Origin: Bos javanicus
Lineage: Eukaryota > Chordata > Mammalia > Artiodactyla > Bovidae
Assembly (NCBI RefSeq): GCF_032452875.1
Contig: NC_083883.1
Location: 59,642,698-59,706,697, forward strand
Reading direction: 5' to 3'
Length of the DNA: 64,000 nucleotides
The notes beneath the pieces are model-generated. The model was not told the origin of the DNA. It made no database searches and worked only from the letters and a program-made list of their open reading frames with translations. Position numbers and translations under genes: made by a program. Each line of letters starts with the position of its first letter. Within the stretch, counting starts at the first letter, position 1. Positions 11,782-22,514 of the stretch are shown in pieces.

Positions 11782-12007
11782 GCTGTGCTCTGCTAAGTCA
11801 CTTTAGTCATGTCCAACCTTTGCCACCCTATGGACCTTAGCCCACCAAGCTCCTCTGTCCATGGAATTCTCCTGGCAAGAATATTGGAATGAGTTGCCGT
11901 GCCCTCTCCCAGAGGATCTTTCTGACCCAGGGATTGAACCTGCATCTCTAAAGCCTCCTGCATTTGCAGGCAGGCTCTTTGCCACTAATGCCACCTGGCA
12001 AGCCCCC
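11782..12007 (-). mobile_element. Bov-tA SINE inside Tigger
   Basis: Complete Bov-tA in minus orientation flanked by a perfect 11-bp duplication 'aaaagcaatgt' at 11771-11781 and 12008-12018. The duplicated bases belong to the Tigger sequence, which proves insertion order. Confidence 0.92.
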
Positions 12008-12028
12008 AAAAGCAATGTCCATACATTA

Positions 12029-12057
12029 ATTAAAAATACCTTATTGGTATTTTTAAT
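12029..12057. repeat. Perfect 12-bp inverted repeat with 5-bp loop
   Basis: Left arm 'attaaaaatacc' (12029-12040), loop 'ttatt', right arm 'ggtatttttaat' (12046-12057). It lies in the Tigger interior between the two SINEs. Strong hairpin potential by sequence; no terminator role is implied in a eukaryote. Confidence 0.85.
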
Positions 12058-12072
12058 ACCAAATACCTTGTT

Positions 12073-12404
12073 GCCCAGTGGTAAAGAATCTACCTGCCAA
12101 TGCAAGAGATACAGGCTCAATCCCTGATTTGGGAGGATCGCACATGCGATGGGACAACTAAGCCTGTGCACCGCAACTGCTGAGCCTGTGCTCTAGAGCC
12201 TGGGAGCTGCAACTACTGACCCCATATACCTCAACTACGGAAGCCTGCATGTCCTACAGCCTGCGCTCTGCGATAAGAGAAGCCACCATAAGAAGAAACC
12301 TATGGACCACAACTAGAGAGTATTCCCTGCTTGCCGCAGCTATAGAAAGTCTGCTGAACAATGAAGACCCAGCACAGCCAATGAATAAATAAAATTATTT
12401 TTAA
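12073..12404 (+). mobile_element. CHR/ART2-type tRNA-derived SINE inside Tigger
   Basis: Starts within the head ('gcccagtggtaaagaatcta'), runs through 'gcaactactgaccccatata' type body and ends 'aatgaagacccagcacagcc' plus an A-rich tail. Flanked by 'aaataccttgtt' (12061-12072) and 'aaatactttgtt' (12405-12416), a 12-bp duplication with one mismatch. Its first bases are missing. Confidence 0.82.
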
Positions 12405-12697
12405 AAATACTTTGTTAAAAAAAAGTGCTATCCATTATGTATGACTTCAATGAATGCTAATCTTTCGGCAATAGTAACATCAAAGATCACTGACCACAGG
12501 TCACCATAATAAATATAATAATGATGATAAGCTTGAAATACTGTGAGGATTATCAAAATATGACACAGAAACATGAAGTTAACAAATAATGTTGAAAAAC
12601 TGGTGCGCATAAGCTTGCCCTGATATAGGATTGCTGGAAATCTCAGATTTATAAAACAAAAAACAACACAGTATCTGATAAAATGAGGTGTGCCTGA

Positions 12698-13822
12698 AAA
12701 TTTACTATATATAGAAGGCTTCTTGGAAAAAAAAAAAAAAGTGAACAAATTTCTGTGCAGAAAAGTGATTTAGGGAAAACAGGTAGAGCTGAGCTAGGGA
12801 TAAGTGGGCAGCGGGATCTAAGGCTGCCTGCCATCTGGTGCTCATTTTCAGGGTTCCAGGATGCTGAGAAGTCTCCTCAACACCTCCCCATTAAATCTTG
12901 ATGAGAGAGGAAATGGCACAATGAAACAGAAGTTCTCCTATTCTCTGTCAAAAAGGAGAATCTTGCCCCCCAAGAGGTAACCATCAGGCTCATATTAATT
13001 TGAGCAAATTTATCAGTTCCAGGTTGGGAGTCAGGGTTGGTGGCTACTGAGGGTTGTAGGGAGGGACGCAGGTTCACTGTACTGTACTGGGTGCTGAGAC
13101 GTCAGGAATGTTGGGAGAGACGCACAGTAGGGACAAGAAAGGAGACAGACAGAAGAGGGCGGCAGGCTACTGAGAACACTCGCCATTCCTTAGCACTGTG
13201 CACACTTGGCCTTGGTCCAGGCTCTGCTCTAGGTATAGGACTGGGGAGGAAGTAAGGGTGAGGAGAGACATGCAGACTTTCAACTTGGAATCTATCCAGA
13301 GGTATTCCTGCCCACCCCATCCCCATCAAACATATGCAAATGGCCATGGTAATAAACTCAGATAATGATAGAGTCAGCGTTTAAACTCACCATAGAATGC
13401 ATAAATTACAGGGGAGGCTGTCACAGATGCAAAGGCTGGATGCTTTATTGCTGCGAAGAGGAAATTCTGATTCGCAGGTGCTAACTGGGTATCTCAGGCC
13501 AGGCAGGGAGTCCCATCACTCCGGGACTGCTACAGGGCTTCCTACAAGGAAAAGAAGTTTGAGGTCGGGCTATGCTGCTGTTGGGTGTGCAAATTGCTCT
13601 TGTAGGTTCAACGTCTTTCTTCCCGCCAGACAAAGCAGCCCGGACTCCATCTTTACAGCACATCTGCCTACTCACTCTACTCCAGCTTCACAGGCTGCTT
13701 TGCTATTCCTGCAACCTGCCAGACACACTCTTGCCTCTGCCCTGTTTCCTCTGTCTGCATCCTTCTTCCAGAAGGACACAAGTTTCACGCCATTACCTCC
13801 TTCAGGTCTTGACTCAATTTAT
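12698..13822. other. Unassigned DNA
   Basis: No repeat family recognised apart from an A-run at 12728-12740. A 222-codon frame (13397-14065, plus) crosses it and continues straight into the next Bov-tA, so its last 80 or so codons are SINE antisense text. No gene supported. Confidence 0.45.
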
Positions 13823-14030
13823 GTGTTAGTCTCTCAGTCATGTCTGACCCTTTGTAACCCCATGCACTGTAGCCTGCCAGGCTCCTCTGTCCATGGAATT
13901 CTCCAGGTAGGAATTCTGGAGTGGGTTGCCATTTCCTACACCAGGGGGATCTTCCCAACCCAGGGATTCCAACCCAGGTCTCCTGAATTGAGGCAGATTC
14001 TTCACCATCTGAGCCACCAAGGAAGGCTTT
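13823..14030 (-). mobile_element. Bov-tA SINE
   Basis: Minus-strand order of head ('aagccttccttggtggctca' at the right end) and Bov-A body, ending near 'gttagtctctcagtcatgtc'. The B-box-like part is disturbed ('gggattccaaccc'), a small insertion. Flanking duplication not seen. Confidence 0.85.
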
Positions 14031-14109
14031 CTCAAAAAGGCTCACCCAAACAACTCTATTTATAATTACAACCCTTCATGCCCCCTTACCTTGTCCATAA
14101 AATTTACCA

Positions 14110-14312
14110 TCTTTTAACATTCTATATAATTGACTTTTGCTATCTATGTTATTTATTGGGTGCACTGTTTATTACCTGTCTCCCTATACTAAAATATAAA
14201 CTCCTTGAAGGTAGGAAATTTTGTCTATTTTGTCTCCCCTACACTTTCACACACACACACAAAGTAACCCAAGCATCTGGAACAGAGTCTGGTAATGAAT
14301 AGTTATTTCATA
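14110..14312 (+). mobile_element. L2 LINE 3' end with short CA run
   Basis: Order matches L2: 'ctccttgaaggtaggaaatt', 'ttgtctattttgtctcccct', then 'catctggaacagagtctggt' and 'aatgaat'. A (CA) run at 14248-14261 has grown inside it. Diverged. Confidence 0.6.
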
Positions 14313-14611
14313 ATTAAACATTTGCTAAACACATTATTAAAAGCTGTCTCCTTTTAGAAGTCAGGAGGAAGAGAAATTTTCTTCTCAATAATGGTAACTG
14401 AAACTTGTAACATTTGTTTCAGGCACTCTCTCCTTTCCCAAATTGTGATTTGTTACTGACTCAAGACTGAATGTTCTTACCAATGAGTGCAACACATATG
14501 GTTCAGAAGCACATCCTCTCCCTAGAGAAGCCCAGAGACCTGGGACAAGTACCCATCAGTTTGATTTCTCCCATGCTCACATAAAGACCAACTTGAAGAA
14601 TCATTATATAT

Positions 14612-14790
14612 TATAACTTTTAGAACTGGGAATGAACTTACATCCTGTCCAATCATCTTCTTTGAAAAATAAGGCATGGGAGATTGGATGGTTTGCCCAG
14701 GCTCACACATCCAATTAGTTGGAACAATGAGATCAAATACCATGGCCGTTAATTTCCTACCCAGTATAAGACTCTTTTCTCCTATGCTGT
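14612..14790 (-). mobile_element. MIR-family relic, antisense
   Basis: Shares the layout of the relic at 3375-3560: 'aacttttagaactgggaatg', an A-rich middle, 'tttgcccaggctcacacatc' (reverse complement of the gtgtgaccttgggcaa core), then 'gatcaaataccatgg'. Weak match. Confidence 0.4.
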
Positions 14791-17155
14791 CTCTGTGCAG
14801 TTTTACTACACGTTTTGTATCTAGGTGTTCGATGTAGCCCCAAAACCTCACTCTCTCAACAGTTCTTTTTTAAGGGCTCCTTCAGGGATCCATTTTTCAC
14901 AGCATATCCCTGCTTCAGCACCTCTGCACAAGGACAGCAGCCAACCCAGTTTATTCTAGTTAGTCTATGCTTTACTGAACATTTGATTCCTTTGGCTTCT
15001 ATTTACATGATTAGCCAGTGCTTATCCTTTGCCTTCAAAAGTAAGCCTTTTCAAAGGGTTTGATGATCCATGGCCATGTCTTCGTAACTTTCATGTCTAG
15101 TAGTCTATATTGAATTTTCAGCCTGTGGGCATTGATAGTAACAATACCTAAAGCAAAATGCTGAAAACTAGTAATTCTATGGGAGGCTAATGGACACTGT
15201 GATATTAAATAAATAAGTGTGCATATATTTACATAAACAAATGTAAATAACTTTCCTTCAGTGTCTTTTAAAAAGCTCATTACACATTTCCAAGAGAGGT
15301 GTACTGTATGCATCATTTCTCAATCTAAATTGACCATGAAATATTTTATTGTGCCACATTCTACAGATCTAATGAGAGCATGTTTGGGAAATACTTCCCT
15401 ACAGGGCCAAAATATCTAAGGGCAGGAGGGAATGTGTAGCACTGAAGAAGAAAAGCAGGAGACAATATTAAAAAAAAAAAAAAAGTAGATATAGAAGTCC
15501 AAGAATAGTAGAGTTATGGAATAGTAAAAATATAAGGATGAATCAAAGATTCATCAGATCTTTCGAGACAAGAGGCCTCTCTCCTAGATCTAGCCCATCT
15601 CCCATAAGATGGCTAGTTGCTCATTAGCAGGGCCCAAGCCTCTAAAGTTCTAAATACAAATCACCAAGGAGCTGAAATCCACTCCTAAGCCTCTGATTTT
15701 AGCGGCTTATGCCTTTCCAGAAGAATTAACTTGCCTACTGAAATGGCTCCTGCCCAGGGCTAGAAAAGTTTGAATAAAATGCATTTAGCTACTATCTAAA
15801 GATCTTAAGTCATTGAGCTAAATGCAAGAGCCTTTTGTTAAAAATCACACTCAACTAGATATTGAGGTTTATTACACGCTTTCTCCACTTTTCCTTCTCC
15901 TTTTATGTAATCTCAGCTGGGCTGATTTGCCGGCATTCTTTCCAGTGGAATCTTCTTATTACTCCCAAGACACAACAGAGAATCTCCAACCCTGTACAGA
16001 GGGGCACATGGCTGCATCTGGATTATAAAAAAGGGGGCTATTTATACTCAAATCAATAGGCAGATTTTAGCATAACATTGCAGGCTTTCTGCAAGAGAAT
16101 GAAAGAAAAGAAAATGCAGTTCCTTTTCCATTCTTCTTTACTGTATTATTTGCCCCAAAGTATGCTTGTCACATGGCCCAGAGCAGTGTGATCTAATAAT
16201 GATAGGCCTGCTTGGCACAAGGGAGGGGAAAATCCAGCTGCACTGGGGGTTTCAGGGGATGACTCAGACAGCTGGCCCAGCCCTCACCCCATGTGTGTTT
16301 CAGGGAAAACACCCAGTATGTTGCTCATCTCACTTGCATGTAATTCTTCCCAATGTTGAACCTGACTCTGGATGAGAGCTGTGCAGAGCCTCTTGTCTCT
16401 CAAACAACCAGAGGGCCAGGAAACCTTGGATAATACCAAAGTAAACAAACCTGAGGCCACAGAAGTCTTTGATTCCATTCCAGTTGGGAGTCTCTCCAAG
16501 TTTGTACTCAAACTGGCCAGCCTGTGGCCTCCCAACCCAGCTGTGAGGAAGAGCCAAATAGCCTGCCTCTTTCTGCAGCTTTAATTAACCCCCGGGCTTA
16601 GTGAAGCCAGTGGGAAATGCTTCAAGATAAGAGATTCCTAAGTCAAAGTGTTGAGATTTTTAAATGAAGGGATGGGTAGCCCCTCCATAAACCTGAAGGA
16701 GGCAAGAGAGAGCATAGAGTCCCTCTGCAGCCATCCTAGGGGACATTTGTCATGTAGGCTGCTCCAAGGACATCCATCAAGACAAGCTGACAGGACACAG
16801 CACAACCACTATGCTCCTAAGTCTGTGCCAAGGACTGGCAGTCCCCTCTGCCATTCTCAGGACAAAGTCCCCACTTTCATCTATTTGCACCTGTGAGGTC
16901 TTAGTGCCAGGAGCAGTAACCCATGCCTACCAAGTCACTTCATAAATGCATATAAGAAAATCCTTGGCTGCTGTCACTCAACCCATTCTGTGCTTTGTCT
17001 TCCAGGACAGTGAGTCTGATATGAGCAGTGACTGCAGGAAGTCTGGAACACGAGACAGAGTCTAATGGCCCTCCCACCTCCAACAACTATTGAGTTTCTA
17101 GCTCCTCTTCCTTCCTACATGCACTGATTTGTAAGCCTGGGATCTGACCAGCTCT
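14791..17155. other. Low-repeat stretch, no gene supported
   Basis: About 2.4 kb without a recognisable young transposon. Contains A-runs near 15471-15484 and GC-richer DNA at 16200-16900, where several short overlapping frames (16166-16375, 16284-16535, 16648-16896) occur on both strands. None shows a domain or convincing splice setting. Confidence 0.45.
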
Positions 17156-17170
17156 ATGAAACTCTTTGCT

Positions 17171-17384
17171 GCTATTGCTGTTTAGATGCTAAGCCACGTC
17201 AGGCTCTTTTGTGACCCCATGGACTGTAGTCCACCAGGGCCCTCTGTCCATAGGATTTGCCAGGCAAGAATACTGGGAGTGGGTTGCCATTTCTTCCTCT
17301 AGAGGATCTTCCCAACCCAGGGATCAAACCCATGTCTTCTGCTTGGCAGGTGGATTCTTTACCATTGAGTCACCTGGGAAGTCC
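17171..17384 (-). mobile_element. Bov-tA SINE
   Basis: Complete minus-strand copy; plus-strand right end 'tcacctgggaagtcc'. Flanked by 15-bp duplications 'atgaaactctttgct' (17156-17170) and 'atgaaactctttact' (17385-17399) with one mismatch. Confidence 0.92.
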
Positions 17385-17399
17385 ATGAAACTCTTTACT

Positions 17400-17770
17400 T
17401 ATATCCAATTACTAGTAAGAGTCCACAACTGACTAATAGATTATTCTCTCCTAAAACTGTCACAATGAGCTATTATTATATGGGTGGAAAGATCTCTGCC
17501 AAGGATCAACAATGCACTCACTTTAGATTTGGGATGAAAGTAAGAACATCACGTTTCATCAAAACACTTGGAAGAGAACATTGCAGGGTTCAAAATCATA
17601 GTGCTAGACCATGTATCAAGTCTCAAGAAGAAATGAAAAAAAAAAAAAAAAGGACTTTTGTTACAGGGAAACAGAGCAAACATAAAATATCTACAAGTTC
17701 TGGGGTTTTTAAAAAGCATTTTGCAAAATGTCTCAAGAGGGAGATAAGATTCATTTCTGCCCTTACATAA
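17400..17770. other. Unassigned DNA with A-run
   Basis: No family recognised. An A-run of about 16 bases starts at 17636. An open frame at 17465-17770 (101 codons) spans the A-run as a lysine run and has no recognised domain. Confidence 0.4.
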
Positions 17771-17786
17771 AAATGCTGTGGACTGG

Positions 17787-17999
17787 GGCTTTCCTGGTGG
17801 TCCAGTGGTTAAGAATCAGCCCTGCGATGCAAGGGATGTGAGTTTGATACCTGGTAAGAGATCTAAGATCCCAGAGGCTGCGGAGCAACTAAGCCCACAC
17901 ACTGCAACTTCTGAGCCCACGCCTCACAACTGGAGAGTTCATATGCCACAATGAAAGATCCCACTAACACTCAACACAATCAGATAATTAGTTTTATAA
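17787..17999 (+). mobile_element. CHR/ART2-type tRNA-derived SINE
   Basis: Head 'ggctttcctggtggtccagt' with 'gttaagaatcagccctgcga', body with 'gcaactaagcccacacactg' and a short A/T tail. Flanks 'aaaatgctgtggactg' (17771-17786) and 'aaaatcttgtggactg' (18000-18015) form a 16-bp duplication with two mismatches. Confidence 0.85.
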
Positions 18000-18294
18000 A
18001 AAATCTTGTGGACTGCATAGGAATGTACTTCCTTAAGTACTATATTAGGAAAACACCTCTCAGGCAATATAAAAACTAAAATAAATAAAATAAAACCTTA
18101 AAGAGGTACATGTCATTATATAAACCCACGTGTGGAAGGCAACTTCATTCAAGGACTCAAAATTGGATGAGCATTAAAGATGATGGAAGGGCTTGATATG
18201 CCTAGCATGGAGTATCTAGTGTGATTTCCTACTGTTTCTGATCCTCTTAGAAAGGAACAGATCTTTCCAAATGAATACTTGGATTATATAAGTT

Positions 18295-18680
18295 AAGGTA
18301 ATGTAAGCAGTTGTAACAAACCTATTTCAAAATTTTAGTACCCTTACAAACTAGAGGTGTATTTCTCACTTAAAGAGCATTCCAGTGGTGTTCCTGGTAG
18401 GTAAGCTGCTTTTCTCCAGTTGGTGACTGAAAGACCCTTCTAGTGCCTTTGTTATTCCTTTAGAGCCTTGAAGTCATATGTTCTACTCTGGCTGAAAAAA
18501 CATAAGGCAGAAAAGTCACACTTCTTAATATCCTTGGCCTTGAGCTGGCACTATTATTTTTGTTTATATTCCAGTTGGTGAGAACTAGCCATATGGCCTC
18601 CCTAGGTGCAGAAGAACTGGGAAATAGAATTCCTAAATGTGCAACTGTTTTACAAGAACAACTCAGTAATACAGGAGGAC
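18295..18680. repeat. Possible ancient mammalian repeat, family not assigned
   Basis: The text 'gtatttctcacttaaagagc' with a downstream 'gagaactagccatatggcct' and 'agaagaactgggaaatagaa' recalls an old interspersed repeat seen in many mammals, but I cannot name it with confidence. The flanks 18016-18294 and 18681-19789 show no recognised repeat or gene. Confidence 0.3.
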
Positions 18681-19789
18681 ACGCATGAATTTTGGTTTAA
18701 AGTTTGCCATCTTTGCCTCAGAGATACACACCACAGCAAACCAGGAGGATCAGATGCAGCCAGGCTACACAGTGGTCAACATGTGTTATCAATTATTTTT
18801 GTTATTGAAGAGGAGATAAGTGACTTCAGGGGAGAGGCAAAACATAGATTAAAACAATCCAACAAACTTTAATCCTTTGGCTTCTCCCATGATTCTTGTT
18901 CCCAAACTAGTTACTTTATTCTAATAAATTTTTGAGCTATTAAACATTATATGGAGACTTCCATGTAAAGCTGATTCAGTAAGGGTAATTATACTCCAAA
19001 AGCCTCTTTCTAAAGTCACAAAAGAATAACAAAAAATCATTTTTAAAACTTTGCCTATAAAACAAGCAAACAGCTATAAACAATGAAGCAGATTTCCAAA
19101 TACTGAGAAATCTGTACAAAGGGGAAGGAAGATTCTAGAAACTGACATAGCTCCTCAGTTCTTCAAAAAAGATCCTTAAAAGCAAATACCCAGGAAAGGC
19201 TGGTTAATAAAAATTTTGAGGAGAAGCAGATGAATGTTACAGTACTCAGGGGAGAAAAACTGTACGAAAAAACAGTGCTGACATCTGACTTATATTGTCT
19301 CTGATCTTAACCCTTAGCTAAGGGTGGGGCGACAGGGGTTAAACAAGGTGAAAATGACATCTTGATCACCAGATCACGAGGCAGAAAGCCTGTGATTTCT
19401 GAGAACCTACTCTAAGCCTAACCAACATCTTAAAAGCTGAAAATTGTGGGCAACTAATATTCCAAGAGCAAAATAAGGAATTAAGTAAGGGAATATGGAC
19501 AAAAACATGTGATTATATTAAACATTCAAAGAGAAGTAACCAAAAGAGAGGAAATGCTCTTTTAAATAAGTAATTCTTCTACTTATACACAACTAATCTC
19601 TCTCTTGAAAAATAATGATTAAAATTTCAACGTATATGTTCAAAGGAGAAAATTAAGAGTTCAAAGAGAACACTATAAAACAATAAGAGAAAACAGAGAG
19701 CATCCTGTGGGGGGAAAAAGATCTTTCAATTCAGGCCACATAAACCTCCCACAGAATGTGTTCCAATAAATGAGTTCACAGGGTTAAAT

Positions 19790-20180
19790 TTTTTATAAAA
19801 ATCAGCTAGAAACAACAGTGACAATGATAAAACAGAACCCAGATGCTTGAATTATCAGAAAGAAGAGTATTAAATAGCTCCTTTTTTGGAGAAAATAATT
19901 TCTAAAATAAGACGCAATATTATCAAACTTGACCAGGTAGATCTGAAGATCAAATATAATTTATTGAAATAAACAAATAACTGAAAAGTTCAGTATAAGT
20001 GACTACAAAGAGGTTCCAGGAAACTTCCTGGGGGAAACGGTAATATTTTCTAATTCATTATGCTTGGTTGGTATGTGGCTATATAAATAATTGCCTAAAC
20101 TCATAAGCTAAATATGTAAGAATTGTGCACTCTACTATGTTAACTATATCTCAATTTTTTAAAAAAAAGTCAATGAAATA
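19790..20180 (+). mobile_element. Old L1 fragments ending in a 3' UTR
   Basis: 'cagatgcttgaattatcaga' near 19841 fits the ORF1-proximal part of old L1 families, and 20050-20160 fits an L1 3' UTR end ('ataattgcctaaactcataa', then 'tatctcaattttttaaaaaa'). Internal parts are missing. Confidence 0.5.
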
Positions 20181-20212
20181 ATTAAACAGAATATTATACA
20201 TCCAAGAGAGAG

Positions 20213-20246
20213 TTAGAGAATAAGATAGATGGAGAATGCTTCTCAG
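20213..20246. repeat. Left target-site duplication of the minus-strand BovB (about 34 bp)
   Basis: Starts ttagagaataag and ends gcttctcag. Identical to 22433-22466. One extra shared base after it makes the exact length 34 or 35. Confidence 0.95.
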
Positions 20247-22432
20247 ATCAGATCAGATCAGTAGCTCAGTCGTGTCCGACTCTTTGCAACCCCATGAGTT
20301 GCAGCACGCCAGGCCTCCCTGTCCATCATCAACTCCCGGAGTTCACCCAGACTCACGTCCATCGAGTCAGTGATGCCATCCAGCCATCTATCTCATCCTC
20401 TGTCGTCCCCTTCTCCTTCTGCCCCCAATCCCTCCCAGCATCAGAGTCTTTTCCAATGAGTCAACCCTTCGCATGAGGTGGCCAAAGTACTGGAGTCTCA
20501 GCTTCAGCATCATTCCTTTCAAAGAAATCTCAGGGCTGATCTCCTTCAGAATGGACTGTTTGGATCTCCTTGCAGTCCAAGGCTCTCAAGAGCCTTCTCC
20601 AACACCACAGTTCAAAAGCATCAATTCTTCAACACTCAGCCTTCTTCAAAGTCCAACTCTCACATCCATACATGACCACAGGGAAAACCATAGCCTTGAC
20701 TAGATGAAACTTTGTTGGCAAAGTAATGTCTCTGCTTTTGAATATGCTGTCTAGGTTGGACATAACTTTCCTTCCAAGGAGTAAGCATCTTTTAATTTCA
20801 TGGCTGCAGTTACCATCTGCAGTGATTTTGGAGCCCCCCAAAATAAAGTCTGACACTGTTTCCACTGTTTCCCTATCTATTTCCCATGAAATGATGGGAC
20901 AGAATCCATGATCTTGAGTTTCTGAATGTTGAGCTTTAAGCCAACTTTTTCACTCTCCACTTTCACTCTCATCAAGAGGCTTTTTAGTTCCTCTTCACTT
21001 TCTGCCATAACGGTGGTGTCATCTGCATATCTGAGGTTCTTGATAATTCTCCCAGCAATCTTGATTCCAGCTTGTGTTTCTTCCAGTCCAGCGTTTCTCA
21101 TGATGTACTCTGCATCTAGGTTAAATAACCAGGGTGACAATATACAGCCTTGACGTACTCCTTTTCCTATTTGGAACCAGTCTGTTGTTCCATGTCCAGT
21201 TCTAACTGTTGCTTCCTGACCTGCATACAAATTTTTCAAGAGGCAGATCAGGTGGTCTAGTATTTCCATCTCTTTCAGAATTTTCCACAGTTTATTGTGA
21301 TCCACACAGTCAAAGGCTTTGGCATAGTCAAGAAAGCAGAAATAGATGTTCTTCTGGAACTCTCTTGCTTTTTCCATGATCCAGCGGATGTTGGCAATTT
21401 GATCTCTGGTTCCTCTGCCTTTTCTAAAACCAGCTTGAACATCAGGAAGTTCACAGTTCACATATTGCTGAAGCCTGGCTTGGAGAATTTTGAGCATTAC
21501 TTTACTAGTGTGTGAGATGAGTGCAATTGTGCGGTAGTTTGAGCATTCTTTGCATTGCCTTTCTTTGGGATTGGAATGAAAACTGACCTTTTCTAGTCCT
21601 GTGTCCACTGCTGAGTTTTCCAAATTTGCTGGCATATTGAGTGCAGCACCTTCACAGCATCATCTTTCAGGATTTGGAATAGCTCAACTGGAATTCCATC
21701 ACCTCCACTAGCTTTGTTCATAGTGATGCTTTCTAAGGCCGACTTGACTTCACATTCCAGGATGTCTGGCTCTAGGTCAGTGATCACACCATCATGATTA
21801 TCTGGGTCATGAAGATCTTTTTGGTACAGTTCTTCTGTGTATTCTTGCCATCTCTTCTTAATATCTTCTGCTTCTGTTAGGTCCATACCATTTCTGTCCT
21901 TTGTCGAGCCCATCTTTGCATGAAATGTTCCTTTGGTATCTCTGATTTTCTTGAAGAGATCTCTAGTCTTTCCCATTCTGTTGTTTTCCTCTATTTCCTT
22001 GCAATGATCGCTGAAGAAGGCTTTCTTATCTCTTCTTGCTATTCTTTGGAACTCTGCATTCAGATGTTTATATCTTTCCTTTTCTCCTTTGCTTTTCACT
22101 TCTCTTCTTTTCACAGCTATTTGTAAGGCCTCCCCAGACAGCCATTTTGCTTTTTTGCATTTCTTTTCCATGGGGATGGTCTTGATCCCTGTCTCCTGTA
22201 CAATGTCACAAATCTCATTCCATAGTTCATCAGGCACTCTATCTATCAGATCCAGGCCCTTAAATCTATTTCTCACTTCCACTGTATAATCATAAGGGAT
22301 TTGATTTAGGTCATACCTGAATGGTCTAGTGGTTTTCCCTACTTTCTTCAATTTAAGTCTGAATTTGGCAATAAGGAGTTCATGGTCTGAGCCACAGTCA
22401 GATAAGTCAGATAAGATCTCTAAGATCTTATT
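20247..22432 (-). mobile_element. BovB (RTE) LINE, 5'-truncated, with long target-site duplication
   Basis: A 2.2-kb BovB copy on the minus strand. Its 3' end lies at 20247 with the 'gatcagatcagatcag' repeat tail; its 5' end at 22432 stops in the endonuclease region (plus text 'agttcatggtctgagccaca', coding the SDHEL segment). The last 30 bases (22400-22432) are an irregular 'gataagtcagataag' patch that may be filler made at the 5' junction. The perfect duplication on both sides shows one intact, fairly young insertion. Confidence 0.95.
20629..22351 (-). pseudogene. BovB ORF2 remnant: reverse transcriptase with frameshifts
   Basis: The frame runs 22351-21593 (252 codons: linker and N-terminal reverse transcriptase), shifts within 21593-21635, and continues 21635-20877 (252 codons). 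The second part holds the catalytic motif YADD at 21029-21018 (residues 203-206 of that piece) and the upstream 'GVRQGCILSP' and 'GFRKGRGTRDQIAN' blocks typical of RTE enzymes. It stops at 20877; a further piece at 20865-20629 continues the C-terminal domain in another frame. In an intact BovB these form one long protein with an N-terminal AP-like endonuclease. Here the endonuclease is missing, so the copy cannot act alone even if the frameshifts were absent. Confidence 0.9.
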
Positions 22433-22466
22433 TTAGAGAATAAGATAGATGGAGAATGCTTCTCAG
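22433..22466. repeat. Right target-site duplication of the minus-strand BovB
   Basis: Perfect copy of 20213-20246. Confidence 0.95.
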
Positions 22467-22514
22467 AGACATTTTAAAAATAGAAAATATTAAGGAGATA
22501 TAAGCTCAAGACAA

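Larger units (their letters stand above)
11645..12697 (-). mobile_element. Tigger1-like DNA transposon, internally deleted, with two nested SINEs
   Basis: The left end 'ggagatattatacatttgga' with 'tccagaccaccaccaaaa' and the right end 'gataaaatgaggtgtgcctg' match the two terminal inverted repeats of Tigger1 (TcMar-Tigger), placed in reverse orientation. Inner text such as 'gcattatgtctaaaaa' (11760-11774) and 'gtcaccataataaatataat' (12501-12520) is also Tigger1-like. After removal of two SINEs only about 450 bp remain, so nearly all of the transposase region is missing. Non-autonomous and inactive. Confidence 0.75.

Noticed and set aside
13397..14065. Longest non-LINE open frame, 222 codons, plus strand
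   Set aside because: Its last third is read through an antisense Bov-tA SINE (13823-14030), and the rest has no domain, no splice sites in frame and no conservation evidence.
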